DNA from: an uncultured Halomonas sp.
GTDB taxonomy: Bacteria; Pseudomonadota; Gammaproteobacteria; Pseudomonadales; Halomonadaceae
DNA length: 64,000 nucleotides
Direction: 5' to 3'
Assembly: GCF_947490095.1 (NCBI RefSeq)
Contig: NZ_CANLFS010000005.1
Span: 104,349-168,348, forward strand
In this document: positions 1 to 8,410 of the stretch, one piece after another
Numbering within the stretch: the stretch's first letter is position 1
How the letters are laid out: each line of letters starts with the position of its first letter
Notes under the pieces: generated by a model
Database searches by the model: none
Seen by the model: only the letters and a program-made list of their open reading frames with translations
What the model was told of the DNA's origin: nothing
Program-made: the position numbers and the translations under genes

Positions 1-2
1 AT

Positions 3-971
3 GATATCTATGTGTTCACGCCCAAGGGCGACATCATGGAGCTGCCACAGGGCGCCACGGTGATCGACTTCGCCTATAGCGTGCACACCGACATCGGCAA
101 CAGCACCATCGCCTGTCGCATCGACCGGCACCTGGCACCGCTCTCGACCCGGCTGGAGAGCGGCCAGACCCTGGAAATCATAACGGCGCCCGGGGCACGC
201 CCCAACCTCACCTGGCTCAACTTCACGATCACCGCCAAGGCGCGCTCGGCGATCCGTCATGCCCTGAAGCACCAACAGCACACCGAGGCGGTGCAGCTGG
301 GTCGGCGCCTGCTCAACAAGGCCCTCGGCGAGTTCGAGACCAGCCTGGAGGAGCTGCCCGAAGGCCTGCTGTCCGGCCTGCTCGGGGAACTGAGCCTGAA
401 GAACGAAGAGGCCCTGCTGGAGTCCATCGGCCTAGGCTCACGGGTTGCCCACGTCACTGCCCGGCGCCTGATGGACCTGCAGCATGGCGAGGCGGCGGAA
501 CGGCAAGCCAAGGGAAACCGCCAGCTCGGCCCCATCATGATCAGCGGCGGCGAAGGCATGATTATCAAGTTTGCCCGCTGCTGCCATCCGCTGCCCGGAG
601 ATCCCGTGGTGGGCCATCTCTCGGCGGGCAAGGGCATCGTGGTACACCGCGCCGAGTGCCGTAATCTGGGCGAACTCAAGGCCGACCCCGAGAAACTCTT
701 CCCCCTGGAGTGGGCCGAGTCCATCGACGAGGATTTCCTGGTGGCGCTGCGCCTCGAGGTGGAGAGTCATCGTGGGCTGGTGGCCGAACTGGCCGGCGTT
801 ATTACCGATGCCGAGGCCAATATCGAGCGCATCGGCATCGAGGAACGCGATGCTCGCCTGGCGACGGTCAATCTGGTGCTCGCGGTACGCGATCGCGTCC
901 ATCTGGCGCGTATCATCAAGCGCCTGCGTAACCTCCTTCACGTCGAGCGCATTCACCGCCTCGGCAACTGA
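3..971 (+). CDS. spoT: SpoT, bifunctional (p)ppGpp synthetase/hydrolase, C-terminal part
   Basis: The gene enters from the left edge, so only about the last 322 residues are present and the hydrolase and synthetase domains lie outside. The reading frame is already open at base 3 ([10 protein letters not shown]). Visible domains are a TGS domain (about residues 1-60, with [14 protein letters not shown]), a helical linker, a zinc-finger-like region with the conserved Cys pair in [14 protein letters not shown], and a C-terminal ACT domain from about residue 245. These regulatory domains sense ribosome or carrier-protein state and set the balance of ppGpp synthesis and breakdown. A GC-rich hairpin (994-1012) and then ridA follow, the order usual in related gammaproteobacteria. 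SpoT rather than RelA is inferred from the ridA neighbour. Confidence 0.93.
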   Translation, partial: DIYVFTPKGDIMELPQGATVIDFAYSVHTDIGNSTIACRIDRHLAPLSTRLESGQTLEIITAPGARPNLTWLNFTITAKARSAIRHALKHQQHTEAVQLGRRLLNKALGEFETSLEELPEGLLSGLLGELSLKNEEALLESIGLGSRVAHVTARRLMDLQHGEAAERQAKGNRQLGPIMISGGEGMIIKFARCCHPLPGDPVVGHLSAGKGIVVHRAECRNLGELKADPEKLFPLEWAESIDEDFLVALRLEVESHRGLVAELAGVITDAEANIERIGIEERDARLATVNLVLAVRDRVHLARIIKRLRNLLHVERIHRLGN

Positions 972-993
972 TGCCTTCCCGACCCGGCCCGAC

Positions 994-1012
994 CTCGCCC
1001 CCAGGGGGCGAG
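994..1012 (+). terminator. GC-rich hairpin after spoT
   Basis: A perfect 9-bp inverted repeat (CTCGCCCCC / GGGGGCGAG) with a one-base centre lies 22 bases after the spoT stop. No T-run follows, so it may only weaken read-through into ridA. Confidence 0.35.
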
Positions 1013-1059
1013 CGGGTCATTTATCATCGATGAATACCCACCACAAGATGGAGCACAAC

Positions 1060-1449
1060 ATGAGCAACAAGGCTGTGATCAATACCGAGAAGGCCCCCGC
1101 CGCCATCGGCCCTTACTCCCAGGCCATCAAGGCCGGCAACACCGTCTATCTCTCCGGCCAGATCCCCCTCGACCCGGCCACCATGGAGCTGGTGTCCGAT
1201 GATTTCGAGGCCCAGGCACGCCAGGTCTTCACCAACCTGCGTGCCGTCTGCGAGGAAGCCTCGGGCTCCCTGCAGGACATCGTCAAGCTCAACCTCTTCC
1301 TGGTCGACCTGGGGCAGTTCGCGGTCGTCAACGCCATGATGGAAGAGTTCTTCGAGAAGCCCTATCCGGCGCGTGCCGCCATCGGCGTCAAGGCACTGCC
1401 CAAGGGTGCACAGTTCGAGGCCGAGGGTGTGATGGTCATCGGCGACTGA
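1060..1449 (+). CDS. ridA: RidA family reactive intermediate deaminase
   Basis: A 129-residue protein of the RidA/YjgF/UK114 family. These small trimeric enzymes hydrolyse reactive enamine/imine intermediates made by PLP enzymes such as threonine dehydratase. The N-terminal signature ([12 protein letters not shown]), the [10 protein letters not shown] segment and the conserved Arg in YPARAAI near the C-terminus are all present. The start at 1060 is chosen because GGAG lies 6 bases upstream; in-frame ATGs at 1030 and 1048 have no better ribosome site. Length matches the family. It directly follows spoT. Confidence 0.93.
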   Translation: MSNKAVINTEKAPAAIGPYSQAIKAGNTVYLSGQIPLDPATMELVSDDFEAQARQVFTNLRAVCEEASGSLQDIVKLNLFLVDLGQFAVVNAMMEEFFEKPYPARAAIGVKALPKGAQFEAEGVMVIGD

Positions 1450-1476
1450 CGCGACGGCTCACCTTTATCGAGCGGC

Positions 1477-1500
1477 GCGGGGCCCGCTACGCGGCCCCGC
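1477..1500 (+). terminator. Hairpin after ridA
   Basis: GCGGGGCC (1477-1484) pairs with GGCCCCGC (1493-1500) around an 8-base loop, 28 bases after the ridA stop. It has no T-run, but with the longer hairpin that follows it probably ends the spoT-ridA transcript. Confidence 0.4.
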
Positions 1501-1512
1501 CTCACTCGGCAT

Positions 1513-1545
1513 GAGGGCCCGAGGGCTTTTTGCCCTCGGGCCCTC
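1513..1545. terminator. Long perfect hairpin with T5 loop between converging genes
   Basis: A perfect 14-bp inverted repeat (GAGGGCCCGAGGGC and its complement) flanks a TTTTT loop at 1527-1531. It lies between ridA (+) and the epimerase gene (-), so it could stop transcription from both sides. The T-run is in the loop rather than after the stem, which is unusual. Confidence 0.45.
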
Positions 1546-1733
1546 TGCGATAGCCCAGGCGCTCTTCGATAGCCCAGGCCCTCCCCGAACAGTCCAGGCC
1601 CTCTCCGGACGGCTTAGGCTTTCTCCGGACGGCTTAGACTTTCTCCGGACAGTTCAGGCTCTCTACGGAAGGCTTAGGCTCTCTACGGACAGCTTAGGCT
1701 CTCTACGGACAGCTTAGGCTTTCTCCGGCAGGA
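1541..1733. repeat. 20-bp tandem repeat array at the epimerase 3' end
   Basis: About nine degenerate copies of a 20-bp unit (best form CTCTACGGACAGCTTAGGCT, identical at 1681-1700 and 1701-1720) run with a fixed 20-base period. The copies nearest the hairpin are most diverged. The final copy overlaps the last codons and TAA stop of the minus-strand epimerase gene, so the array seems to have grown by duplication of that gene's 3' end. Each unit in that strand again contains a TAA-like or related triplet. Confidence 0.85.
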
Positions 1734-2586
1734 AGCCCCCCTCCTTAAGCACCTGGGCATATCCCTCACGGAAGCTGGGATAGCGGAAGACGTAGCCGCT
1801 CTCCAGCAGCCGGGCGTTGCTGCAGAGCTTGCTGGCACGGCGGCGCAGGGGAGACTGGATGATGTCGGTGGCCTCCACCTTGAGCTGCTTCGCGAGCCAG
1901 GCCATGACGTCATGGAGCGGCGCCGGCTCACAGTCGGTCGCCAGATAGAGCGCCTCGACGGCCTTGTCCGCGAGCACCCGGTCGATCAGATGCGCCAGCA
2001 CCCCGGCACAGTCGTCTCGGTGGATGCGGTTGGTGTACATGGCGGGGCTTGGCGGGGCGATGCGTCCCTCGCCGACCTGGCGAATCAGCCGGTCGCGACC
2101 CGGGCCATAGATCCCCGAGAAACGCACTACGCTACCCGGCAGGGAGTGGTCGCTCAGCGCCCGTTCGGCCTCGCACATCAACCGGCCAGAAAAGCCGGTG
2201 GGCTCGGTGGGGCTGGCCTCATCCACGCTCTCGCCGTCGCACTGGGCGTAGACGCTGGTGGAAGACACGAAGAAGACGTGGCGCGGGGGCTTCTCCCGCG
2301 CGGCAAATTCGGCCAGGATGGCAGCCAGCCCCTCGGGATAGGCGGCGCGATAGGCGTCCTCATCGAAGCGGTCGGCACTGGCCACGTAGACCAGGATATC
2401 GGCATCCGGCAAGCCAGCCAGGCTTGCCGGGTCGGCGAGGTCGGCGGCAACCGCTTCCAGGCCCGTCCCCTCGAGTGATTCGGCTCGGCGGCGGGCACCG
2501 ATCACGCGCTGCCCTTGCGCCTGCAGGCGCCGACCCAGTGCCGTGCCAATGTCCCCACAACCCAGAATCAGTGTCGTTGTCTTCAA
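1714..2586 (-). CDS. NAD-dependent epimerase/dehydratase family protein (YeeZ-like)
   Basis: About 290 residues of the extended short-chain dehydrogenase/reductase type. A dinucleotide-binding motif (LGCGDIGTALGRRL) lies at the very N-terminus, followed by the SSTSVYAQ segment typical of the family. The exact reaction is not known for this subgroup. The start is taken as TTG at 2586, preceded by GAGG at 5 bases and directly leading into the Rossmann strand (KTTTLILG); a longer frame upstream would run into oxyR. It is divergent from oxyR with only 67 bases between starts, so OxyR may control it. Its 3' end merges with the 20-bp repeat array. Confidence 0.8.
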   Translation of the reverse strand: MKTTTLILGCGDIGTALGRRLQAQGQRVIGARRRAESLEGTGLEAVAADLADPASLAGLPDADILVYVASADRFDEDAYRAAYPEGLAAILAEFAAREKPPRHVFFVSSTSVYAQCDGESVDEASPTEPTGFSGRLMCEAERALSDHSLPGSVVRFSGIYGPGRDRLIRQVGEGRIAPPSPAMYTNRIHRDDCAGVLAHLIDRVLADKAVEALYLATDCEPAPLHDVMAWLAKQLKVEATDIIQSPLRRRASKLCSNARLLESGYVFRYPSFREGYAQVLKEGGFLPEKA

Positions 2587-2653
2587 CTTTGCCTCGCCCC
2601 CTGATAAAACGTCCCTATTGGAAATGCACAAGGATGCCATCCAGGCAACACCC

Positions 2654-3574
2654 ATGACTCTAACAGAACTCCGCTACATCGTGACACTGGCCCAGGAGCG
2701 CCACTTTGGTCGTGCTGCCGAGCGCTGCTTCGTCTCTCAGCCGACCCTGTCGGTAGCGGTGAAGAAGCTCGAGGAGGAGCTGGGCGTACCGCTCTTCGAG
2801 CGTTCCAAGTCCACGGTCCAGGTCACTCCGCTGGGCGAAAGAATCGTCGAACAGGCCCAGCGGGTGCTGGAGCAGACCAGCGTGATCAAGGAACTCGCCA
2901 CCGCGGGCCGCGACCAGCTGGCGACGCCATTACGCCTCGGTGCCATCTACACCATCGGGCCCTATCTCCTCCCGCACCTGGTCCCGGAACTGGCCCGCAG
3001 CGCCCCCCAGATGCCGCTCTATATCGAGGAGGGCTTCACCGGCGGCCTGCGCCGCAAGCTGCGCAGCGGGGAGTTGGACGCCATCATCGTGGCGCTGCCC
3101 TTTACCGAGACCGATGTGCTGACCAAGGCGCTCTATGCGGAGGAGTTCGAGGTGCTGTTACCCGCGGATCACGCCTGGGCCGGCCGCGACAGCGTAAACA
3201 AGGAGGAGCTGCTCCAGGAACGCCTGCTGCTGCTCGGTGAGGGCCACTGCTTTCGCGACCAGATCCTCGAAGCCTGCCCGGCGATCAGCCAGAAGCTCGC
3301 AAGCCCCAGCAATACGCTCACCGCCGAAGGCGGGTCTCTGGAAACCATTCGCCATATGGTGGCCTCCAAGCTTGGCATCACGGTGCTGCCCCATTCGGCC
3401 ATTGGCACCTCCCACTACGAGAGCGGCCTGCTCACCAGCCTGCCCTTCGCGGCTCCCGCTCCGGGGCGCACCGTCGCCATCGCCTGGCGTGCCAGCTTCC
3501 CGCGGCCCAAGGCCATCGACGCCATTACCGACGCCGTCGCCCGCTGCCGCCAGGCCGACTCCGGCCCGGCATGA
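2654..3574 (+). CDS. oxyR: OxyR, hydrogen-peroxide-sensing LysR-type regulator
   Basis: A 306-residue LysR-family activator of the peroxide response. The N-terminal winged HTH (MTLTELRYIVTLAQERHFGRAAERC) is followed by the redox-sensing effector domain. The two sensor cysteines fall at residues 199 and 208 in GHCFRDQILEAC, the same numbers as in E. coli OxyR, so disulfide-based sensing should be intact. Its stop overlaps the recG start by 4 bases (ATGA), so the two are probably co-transcribed, as in Pseudomonas. The divergent epimerase gene shares its promoter region. Confidence 0.96.
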   Translation: MTLTELRYIVTLAQERHFGRAAERCFVSQPTLSVAVKKLEEELGVPLFERSKSTVQVTPLGERIVEQAQRVLEQTSVIKELATAGRDQLATPLRLGAIYTIGPYLLPHLVPELARSAPQMPLYIEEGFTGGLRRKLRSGELDAIIVALPFTETDVLTKALYAEEFEVLLPADHAWAGRDSVNKEELLQERLLLLGEGHCFRDQILEACPAISQKLASPSNTLTAEGGSLETIRHMVASKLGITVLPHSAIGTSHYESGLLTSLPFAAPAPGRTVAIAWRASFPRPKAIDAITDAVARCRQADSGPA

Positions 3575-5709
3575 GCGCCGATAACATGGCCCTCGACGCG
3601 CCGGTCGCCTCGCTCAAGGGCGTTGGCGAGGCCCTGTCCCAGAAGCTGTCCCGACTGCGCATCGACAGCGTGGCCGACCTGCTGTTCCACCTGCCCCTGC
3701 GCTACCAGGATCGCACCCGCATTACGCCCATCGGCACGCTGCGCGCCGGCCATGAGGCCGTCGTTGAGGGCGAGGTAGTCGCCGCCGAGGTCGTGAGTGG
3801 CCGGCGTCGCAGCCTGCTGGTACGCCTGCGCGATGGGTCGGGACTCCTCAGCCTGCGCTTCTTCCACTTCTCGCCGGCCCAGCAGCAGCAGTTCCAGCCC
3901 GGTAGCCGGGTGCGCGGCTTCGGCGAGGCGCGTACCGGCGCCACCGGCCTCGAGATCTACCATCCGGAGTATCGCCTGCTCAAGGCCGATGCCCCGCCGG
4001 TGGAAGACCATCTGACCCCTATCTACCCCACCACCGAGGGCCTGCACCAGACCCGCCTTAGGGCGCTGATCGAGCAGGCCCTGGCGCGCCTCGATGGAGC
4101 CCCCGAGGCGCTGCCCGACTGGATCACGCCGGACCTGCGCAGCCGCTTCCGCCTGCCCGAACTGCACCGTTGCCTGCATGCCCTGCATCAGCCACCAGCG
4201 GAGATCGACCCCGAACAGCTGGCCAGCGGACACCACCCGGCCACCCGTCGCCTGGCACTGGAAGAGCTGCTCGCCCACCGCCTCAGCCTGCAGACGGTGC
4301 GCCTGCGTATCCAGGAGGATGGCGCCCCGGCCCTGGCCTCGGGACGCGGCCTGCAGGCTCGTTTCTTGACTCAGCTCCCCTTTTCCCTGACCGCCGCCCA
4401 ACGCCGGGTGCTCGACGAGATCGGCGCCGACCTGGCCAGGGAAGTTCCCATGCTGCGCCTGGTGCAGGGGGATGTGGGTTCCGGCAAGACGGTAGTGGCC
4501 GCCATGTCGGCCCTGGCCGCCATCTCCGGCGGCTGTCAGGCGGCGATGATGGCGCCCACCGAGATCCTGGCCGAGCAGCACTACCGGGCCTTCAAGGCCT
4601 GGTTCACACCGCTTGGCATCGACGTCGCCTGGCTCGCCGGCAAGCTCAAGGGCAAGGCGCGTCTCGACACCAAGGCGGCGATCCAGGATGGCCGTGCCCA
4701 GATGGTGGTGGGCACCCATGCGCTGTTCCAGGACGACGTGCACTTCCAGCGCCTGGGTCTGGCGGTCGTCGATGAACAGCACCGCTTCGGGGTCCACCAG
4801 CGGCTGGCCCTGCGCGAAAAAGGCAAAAAGGGTGAAAAAGGCAAAAAGGGCGAAAAAGGCCAAAAGGACGAGAAAGGCGGCCTTACCCCCCATCAGCTGG
4901 TGATGACCGCCACTCCCATCCCCCGCACCCTGGCGATGAGTGCCTACGCCGACCTGGACGTCTCGGTGATCGATGAGCTGCCGCCCGGCCGCACGCCGGT
5001 GAAGACCGTGGCGATGCCCGACGAACGCCGCCCCGAGGTGGTCGAGCGCATTCGTCACGCCTGCGCCGAGGGACGCCAGGCCTACTGGGTCTGCACCCTG
5101 ATCGAGGAATCCGAGGCGCTGGAGTGCCAGGCCGCCGAGGCGACCCGGGACGAGCTGGTCGAGGCGCTGCCGGAACTCGCCATCGGCCTGGTTCACGGCC
5201 GCATGAAGCCCGCCGAAAAGGCCGCTGTCATGGAGGCCTTCAAGGCCGGGGAGCTGGACCTGCTGGTCGCCACCACGGTAATCGAAGTGGGGGTCGACGT
5301 CCCCAATGCCAGCCTGATGATCATCGAGAACCCCGAGCGCCTGGGCCTCTCCCAGCTGCATCAGCTGCGCGGCCGGGTGGGGCGCGGCGCCACCCAGAGC
5401 TTCTGCGTGCTGCTCTATCATCCGCCGCTATCGGCCCACTCCAAGGAGCGCCTGGCGGTAATGCGCGAGACGACCGATGGCTTTCGCATCGCCGAGAAGG
5501 ACCTGGAGCTGCGGGGGCCAGGCGAGGTCCTGGGCACCCGCCAGACGGGGCTCGCCCAAATGAAGATCGCCGACCTGGAGCGTGACGCCGACCTGCTCGA
5601 CCGCATCGCGCCGCTGGCCGAGGCGCTGATGGCCAGCCACCCCGAGGCCAGCCAGCCGCTGATTCGGCGCTGGCTGGGCGAAGAAGCGGGACGCTACGGG
5701 CAGGTGTGA
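3571..5709 (+). CDS. recG: RecG, ATP-dependent DNA helicase
   Basis: A 712-residue monomeric helicase that remodels stalled forks and branch-migrates Holliday junctions. The N-terminal wedge/OB domain is followed by motif I (QGDVGSGKTVVAA), motif II with DEQH (VVDEQHRFGVHQR), motif III (TATPIPRTLA) and the QLHQLRGRVGRG region. An extra Lys/Glu/Gly segment (residues about 416-437, four EKGKKG-type hexapeptides from an 18-bp DNA repeat) sits between motifs II and III, where E. coli RecG has a short loop. The start overlaps the oxyR stop and has no clear ribosome site, which suggests translational coupling. Confidence 0.96.
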   Translation: MSADNMALDAPVASLKGVGEALSQKLSRLRIDSVADLLFHLPLRYQDRTRITPIGTLRAGHEAVVEGEVVAAEVVSGRRRSLLVRLRDGSGLLSLRFFHFSPAQQQQFQPGSRVRGFGEARTGATGLEIYHPEYRLLKADAPPVEDHLTPIYPTTEGLHQTRLRALIEQALARLDGAPEALPDWITPDLRSRFRLPELHRCLHALHQPPAEIDPEQLASGHHPATRRLALEELLAHRLSLQTVRLRIQEDGAPALASGRGLQARFLTQLPFSLTAAQRRVLDEIGADLAREVPMLRLVQGDVGSGKTVVAAMSALAAISGGCQAAMMAPTEILAEQHYRAFKAWFTPLGIDVAWLAGKLKGKARLDTKAAIQDGRAQMVVGTHALFQDDVHFQRLGLAVVDEQHRFGVHQRLALREKGKKGEKGKKGEKGQKDEKGGLTPHQLVMTATPIPRTLAMSAYADLDVSVIDELPPGRTPVKTVAMPDERRPEVVERIRHACAEGRQAYWVCTLIEESEALECQAAEATRDELVEALPELAIGLVHGRMKPAEKAAVMEAFKAGELDLLVATTVIEVGVDVPNASLMIIENPERLGLSQLHQLRGRVGRGATQSFCVLLYHPPLSAHSKERLAVMRETTDGFRIAEKDLELRGPGEVLGTRQTGLAQMKIADLERDADLLDRIAPLAEALMASHPEASQPLIRRWLGEEAGRYGQV
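4816..4881 (+). repeat. 18-bp tandem repeat inside recG
   Basis: Three full and one partial copy of an 18-bp unit encode EKGKKG, EKGKKG, EKGQKD and EKGG. The A-rich, slippage-prone run sits between helicase motifs II and III of RecG and keeps the frame. Confidence 0.85.
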
Positions 5710-5710
5710 C

Positions 5711-5767
5711 AGCTGGAAGCTGGAAGCTGGAAGCTGGAAGCTGGAAGCTGGAAGCTGGAAGCTGGAA
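5711..5767. repeat. (AGCTGGA)8 heptamer array between recG and the FUSC gene
   Basis: Eight perfect tandem copies of the 7-bp unit AGCTGGA begin right after the recG stop. The unit is also the core of the dispersed element at 5817-5858 and 16488-16527. No coding potential is claimed. Confidence 0.9.
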
Positions 5768-5797
5768 GGCCGCATGATGCCCCCACTCAGCCAGGGG

Positions 5798-7954
5798 TCA
5801 AGGGGTTTCTTCCGGCTTCTGGCTTCCAGGCGCGAAGCGCCGCTCTTCCAGCTCCCGAGCGGCTTCTCGCAGCGCCACCAGCTGGCGGGCGATCAGTGCC
5901 AGCTGGGCCCCCAGCAGCGAGTCCGTTTCTCCCCGAGCGATCTCCGGTGGCGCGGCCGGCGCGATTGCCTCCCGCCGCTCCAGGGCCCGGGACAGGTCGT
6001 CCAGTTCCGCGAGGATCGTCTCGGCCAGCGCGCTCTCCGCCGCGCAGACCCCGGGGCTCTCGCCACGGTGGGCGCCCAGGGCGGATAGATAGTTGAGCAG
6101 GATATGGGCCTGGAGCTGAAAGGGTAACCCCCGCTCGGCGTCGCGGCGGAAGGGCCCCGGCTCCTGCTGCATATTGGCCAGCATGGCGGCAAGCTCCGCA
6201 TCGGCGTTATGGGCATTGCGCCGCGCCAGGCGGTAGGCCAGGTCATCGCGCTTGCCGCTGGCATACTGCTCGACCAGGGCTGCCAGATAGTCGCGCCCCG
6301 CCGCCAGGGAGGCGGCGGCCTGGCGATGCAGCCGCCTGCCCTGCCAGTCGGGCAGGATGGTCAGCACCGCCAGCCCGGCGATGGCGGCGCCCAGCAGGGT
6401 ATCCATCAGGCGCGGCCAGATCAGCCCGAAGCCGTCGCCGACCTGATTGAAGCAGCTCAATACCATCAGGGTGATGGCCGACGTGGCCAGGGTATAGTGA
6501 CGCCCGCGCAGGGCGAAGAAGGCGACCCCGGCCGCCACCGCAATGCCCGCCTGAAGGGCCGGCGAAGGAAACAGGCTGATCAGTGCCCAGCCTGCCACCA
6601 GACCCAGCACCGTACCCAGGATACGCTGCCACAGGAAGCGCCGTGTGGCCCCGAAGCTGGGTCGACACACGAACAGGCTGGTCAGCAGTATCCAGTAGCC
6701 CTGGGTCGGATGAATCAGGTGCAGCAGGCCGAAACCCGCCACCAGGGTGGCGGCCAGCCGCACGGCATGCCGAAAGACCGGCGAGCGCGGGGTCAGCTGT
6801 GCCTGCAGGCGCTCGACCACCTCCCCCAGGCTACGGGGCGTGCGGTCGTGCAGCGCCGCATCATGGTCTTCGCCGAGCTCCGGCTGCCGAGCCCTGGCCA
6901 GGGCCTGCTCCAGCGTCGCCAGGTTATCGGCCACGGCCTCGAGGGCCGGCAACAGCGCCCTGCGCTCCGCGGACAGCGCGCCGCGCAGATGCGCCAGGGA
7001 GGCCTCCAGGTCGCGCTGTGCTTGCTCGCTGGGTGATTCGTCGACGCCACGCTTGAGCAGCAGGCCCTGGGACAGGGCCCGACACGTCTCCCCCTGTCGC
7101 GAGAGCACCCGCTGGATGCGGAACAGGACATCATGATGGAAGAAGGCGTCGGCAAGCTCCGCATAGGGAGAGTGAGAGGAACTGGCGCGCTCGTGAATGT
7201 CCTGGGCGATGAAATAGAGACGCAGATAGCGTGCCAGCCGCGGCGATTCGCGCTGCCCCTCCAGGCGTCGGAAGAGGCGTTCCTTGGCATCATTCATGGC
7301 ACCGACCACCACGCCATTCTGGCGGGCCAGGGCCAGGCGCCGCCCCTCCACATCCAGCTCCCTCAGTGGCTCGAACAACGCCGCCTTGAGGGCGAGATAA
7401 CGGGCCAGCTCGCGATAAACTCGCGCCAGGGCAAGCTGCAGTGGCTGACGGGAAAAGAGGGCGCACCAGGCGACCGAGATCGCCCCGTACCAGGCGGCAC
7501 CGGCCACCAGCAGCCCGGGTTCACGCCACAGTTCGCCCAGCGCCGGGCTGCCACGCTGCTCGAGGCTGATCAGGGTATAGATGGCCAGGATCAGGGTGGC
7601 ATTGGCGATGGTGGCGTAGCGCTGACTGACCGCGCCGAACATGGTCATGCCGAAGGCCGACAGCCCCAGGATCACGACGAGGGGCCAGGGGTGCGCGAAC
7701 ACCAACTCCATCGCCAGCGAAGCCAGCGCGAAGCACACCAGGGTGACCATCAGGGCGGCGAGCCGGCCAGGCCAGTCGTCATCGGTCTCGGCCAGGGCGC
7801 AGGCAATGGCGCCAAGAAACAGCGGAATCAGGCTGGCGGGGGCCTCGATCCACCAGCACAGCAGGGTGATGCCAGCCAGGGCAATCAATACCCGCAGGCT
7901 ATAGGCGGCAGGCTCGAGGGTCCAGAAACGCCGCAGGACCAGGGTCAGGGACAT
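5798..7954 (-). CDS. FUSC/YccS-family inner membrane transporter-like protein
   Basis: A 718-residue protein with two clusters of hydrophobic helices (about residues 20-170 and 395-530) separated by long soluble helical regions, the layout of YccS/YhfK and the aromatic-acid-exporter family. It begins MSLTLVLRRFWTLEPAAYSLRVLIALAG, typical of the YccS N-terminus. Substrate and direction are unknown; family members have been linked to efflux of aromatic carboxylates. It follows the small conserved gene at 7966 by 11 bases, so it is the last gene of a short minus-strand operon. Its final residues are encoded by a dispersed repeat, so the native C-terminus may have been replaced. Confidence 0.85.
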   Translation of the reverse strand: MSLTLVLRRFWTLEPAAYSLRVLIALAGITLLCWWIEAPASLIPLFLGAIACALAETDDDWPGRLAALMVTLVCFALASLAMELVFAHPWPLVVILGLSAFGMTMFGAVSQRYATIANATLILAIYTLISLEQRGSPALGELWREPGLLVAGAAWYGAISVAWCALFSRQPLQLALARVYRELARYLALKAALFEPLRELDVEGRRLALARQNGVVVGAMNDAKERLFRRLEGQRESPRLARYLRLYFIAQDIHERASSSHSPYAELADAFFHHDVLFRIQRVLSRQGETCRALSQGLLLKRGVDESPSEQAQRDLEASLAHLRGALSAERRALLPALEAVADNLATLEQALARARQPELGEDHDAALHDRTPRSLGEVVERLQAQLTPRSPVFRHAVRLAATLVAGFGLLHLIHPTQGYWILLTSLFVCRPSFGATRRFLWQRILGTVLGLVAGWALISLFPSPALQAGIAVAAGVAFFALRGRHYTLATSAITLMVLSCFNQVGDGFGLIWPRLMDTLLGAAIAGLAVLTILPDWQGRRLHRQAAASLAAGRDYLAALVEQYASGKRDDLAYRLARRNAHNADAELAAMLANMQQEPGPFRRDAERGLPFQLQAHILLNYLSALGAHRGESPGVCAAESALAETILAELDDLSRALERREAIAPAAPPEIARGETDSLLGAQLALIARQLVALREAARELEERRFAPGSQKPEETP
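5817..5858 (-). repeat. Dispersed GCTGGAA-type palindromic element, copy A
   Basis: On the minus strand this reads GCTGGAAGAGCGGCGCTTCG and continues to CTGGAAGCC, with a GGCGC/GCGCC palindrome in the middle. It matches the sequence just after the HexR-like gene (16488-16527) at roughly 33 of 40 positions by eye. Here it is translated: it supplies most of the last 17 codons (LEERRFAPGSQKPEETP) of the FUSC protein. Confidence 0.7.
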
Positions 7955-7965
7955 GGTGGCCGTCG

Positions 7966-8322
7966 TCAGAGGTGGCGCAGCAGTTTCTGCAGCCGCTGGA
8001 GGTCGGCGGCATCGCCCACCAGGCGCACGCGCCCCTCCATCATGCCATCGAGGAAGGCCTGCTGACTCGGCTTGCGCAGCACCTCGAGGGCGGTCGCCGC
8101 GTTCTCGAAGCGCAGCTCCAGGTCGAGGTCCACCGGCAGGCCACGCCCGTGTTCGATGCCTTGGGGCGACATACGATAGTGCCGGGCAATGGACAGGTCC
8201 TCGGTGGCCACGCCCCAGTCGAGGCCGCGCATCTCACCCAGCAGCTCGCGGAAGCGCGGGTTGCGACGCCGGGCTCGCTTGAGCAGCCAACCCAGCACCC
8301 AGAGCATCAATTTGAGCTTCAT
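7966..8322 (-). CDS. Small conserved protein, possibly SCP2-like
   Basis: A 118-residue protein starting MKLKLMLWVLGWLLKRARR. A hydrophobic/basic N-terminal helix leads into a soluble part ending RVRLVGDAADLQRLQKLLRHL. The ending resembles the way SCP2-like sterol/lipid carrier domains finish, but I do not recognise the family with confidence. The ATG at 8322 is chosen over upstream frames because the upstream extension is Pro/Gly-rich. It is probably co-transcribed with the FUSC gene 11 bases downstream. Confidence 0.65.
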   Translation of the reverse strand: MKLKLMLWVLGWLLKRARRRNPRFRELLGEMRGLDWGVATEDLSIARHYRMSPQGIEHGRGLPVDLDLELRFENAATALEVLRKPSQQAFLDGMMEGRVRLVGDAADLQRLQKLLRHL

Positions 8323-8347
8323 GTCATCACCACCGGCTCCCTGGGGA

Positions 8348-8387
8348 ATAGAAGAGAAGACGCCTGGCGCTGGAAGGGGGCCAGGCG
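8348..8387 (-). terminator. Terminator of the HU gene
   Basis: On the minus strand, a CGCCTGGC/GCCAGGCG stem (8361-8387) is followed by the pyrimidine-rich TCTTCTCTTC tract (8351-8360). It lies 24 bases after the HU stop, before the next minus-strand gene. Confidence 0.5.
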
Positions 8388-8410
8388 CCCGGGGGGGCAC
8401 TTTCCTGGCG

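Noticed and set aside
1511..1717. Plus-strand open frame across the 20-bp repeat array
   Set aside because: It is only the translated tandem repeat and starts inside a hairpin.
1541..1733. Repeat array as a CRISPR
   Set aside because: The 20-bp units abut with no spacers between them, and no cas genes are present.
3415..5421. Long minus-strand open frame opposite recG, and similar long antisense frames opposite glmU/glmS, atpD, atpA, parAB and the ABC importer
   Set aside because: They lie wholly opposite well-supported conserved genes, have no ribosome sites and carry the composition expected of antisense frames in GC-rich DNA.
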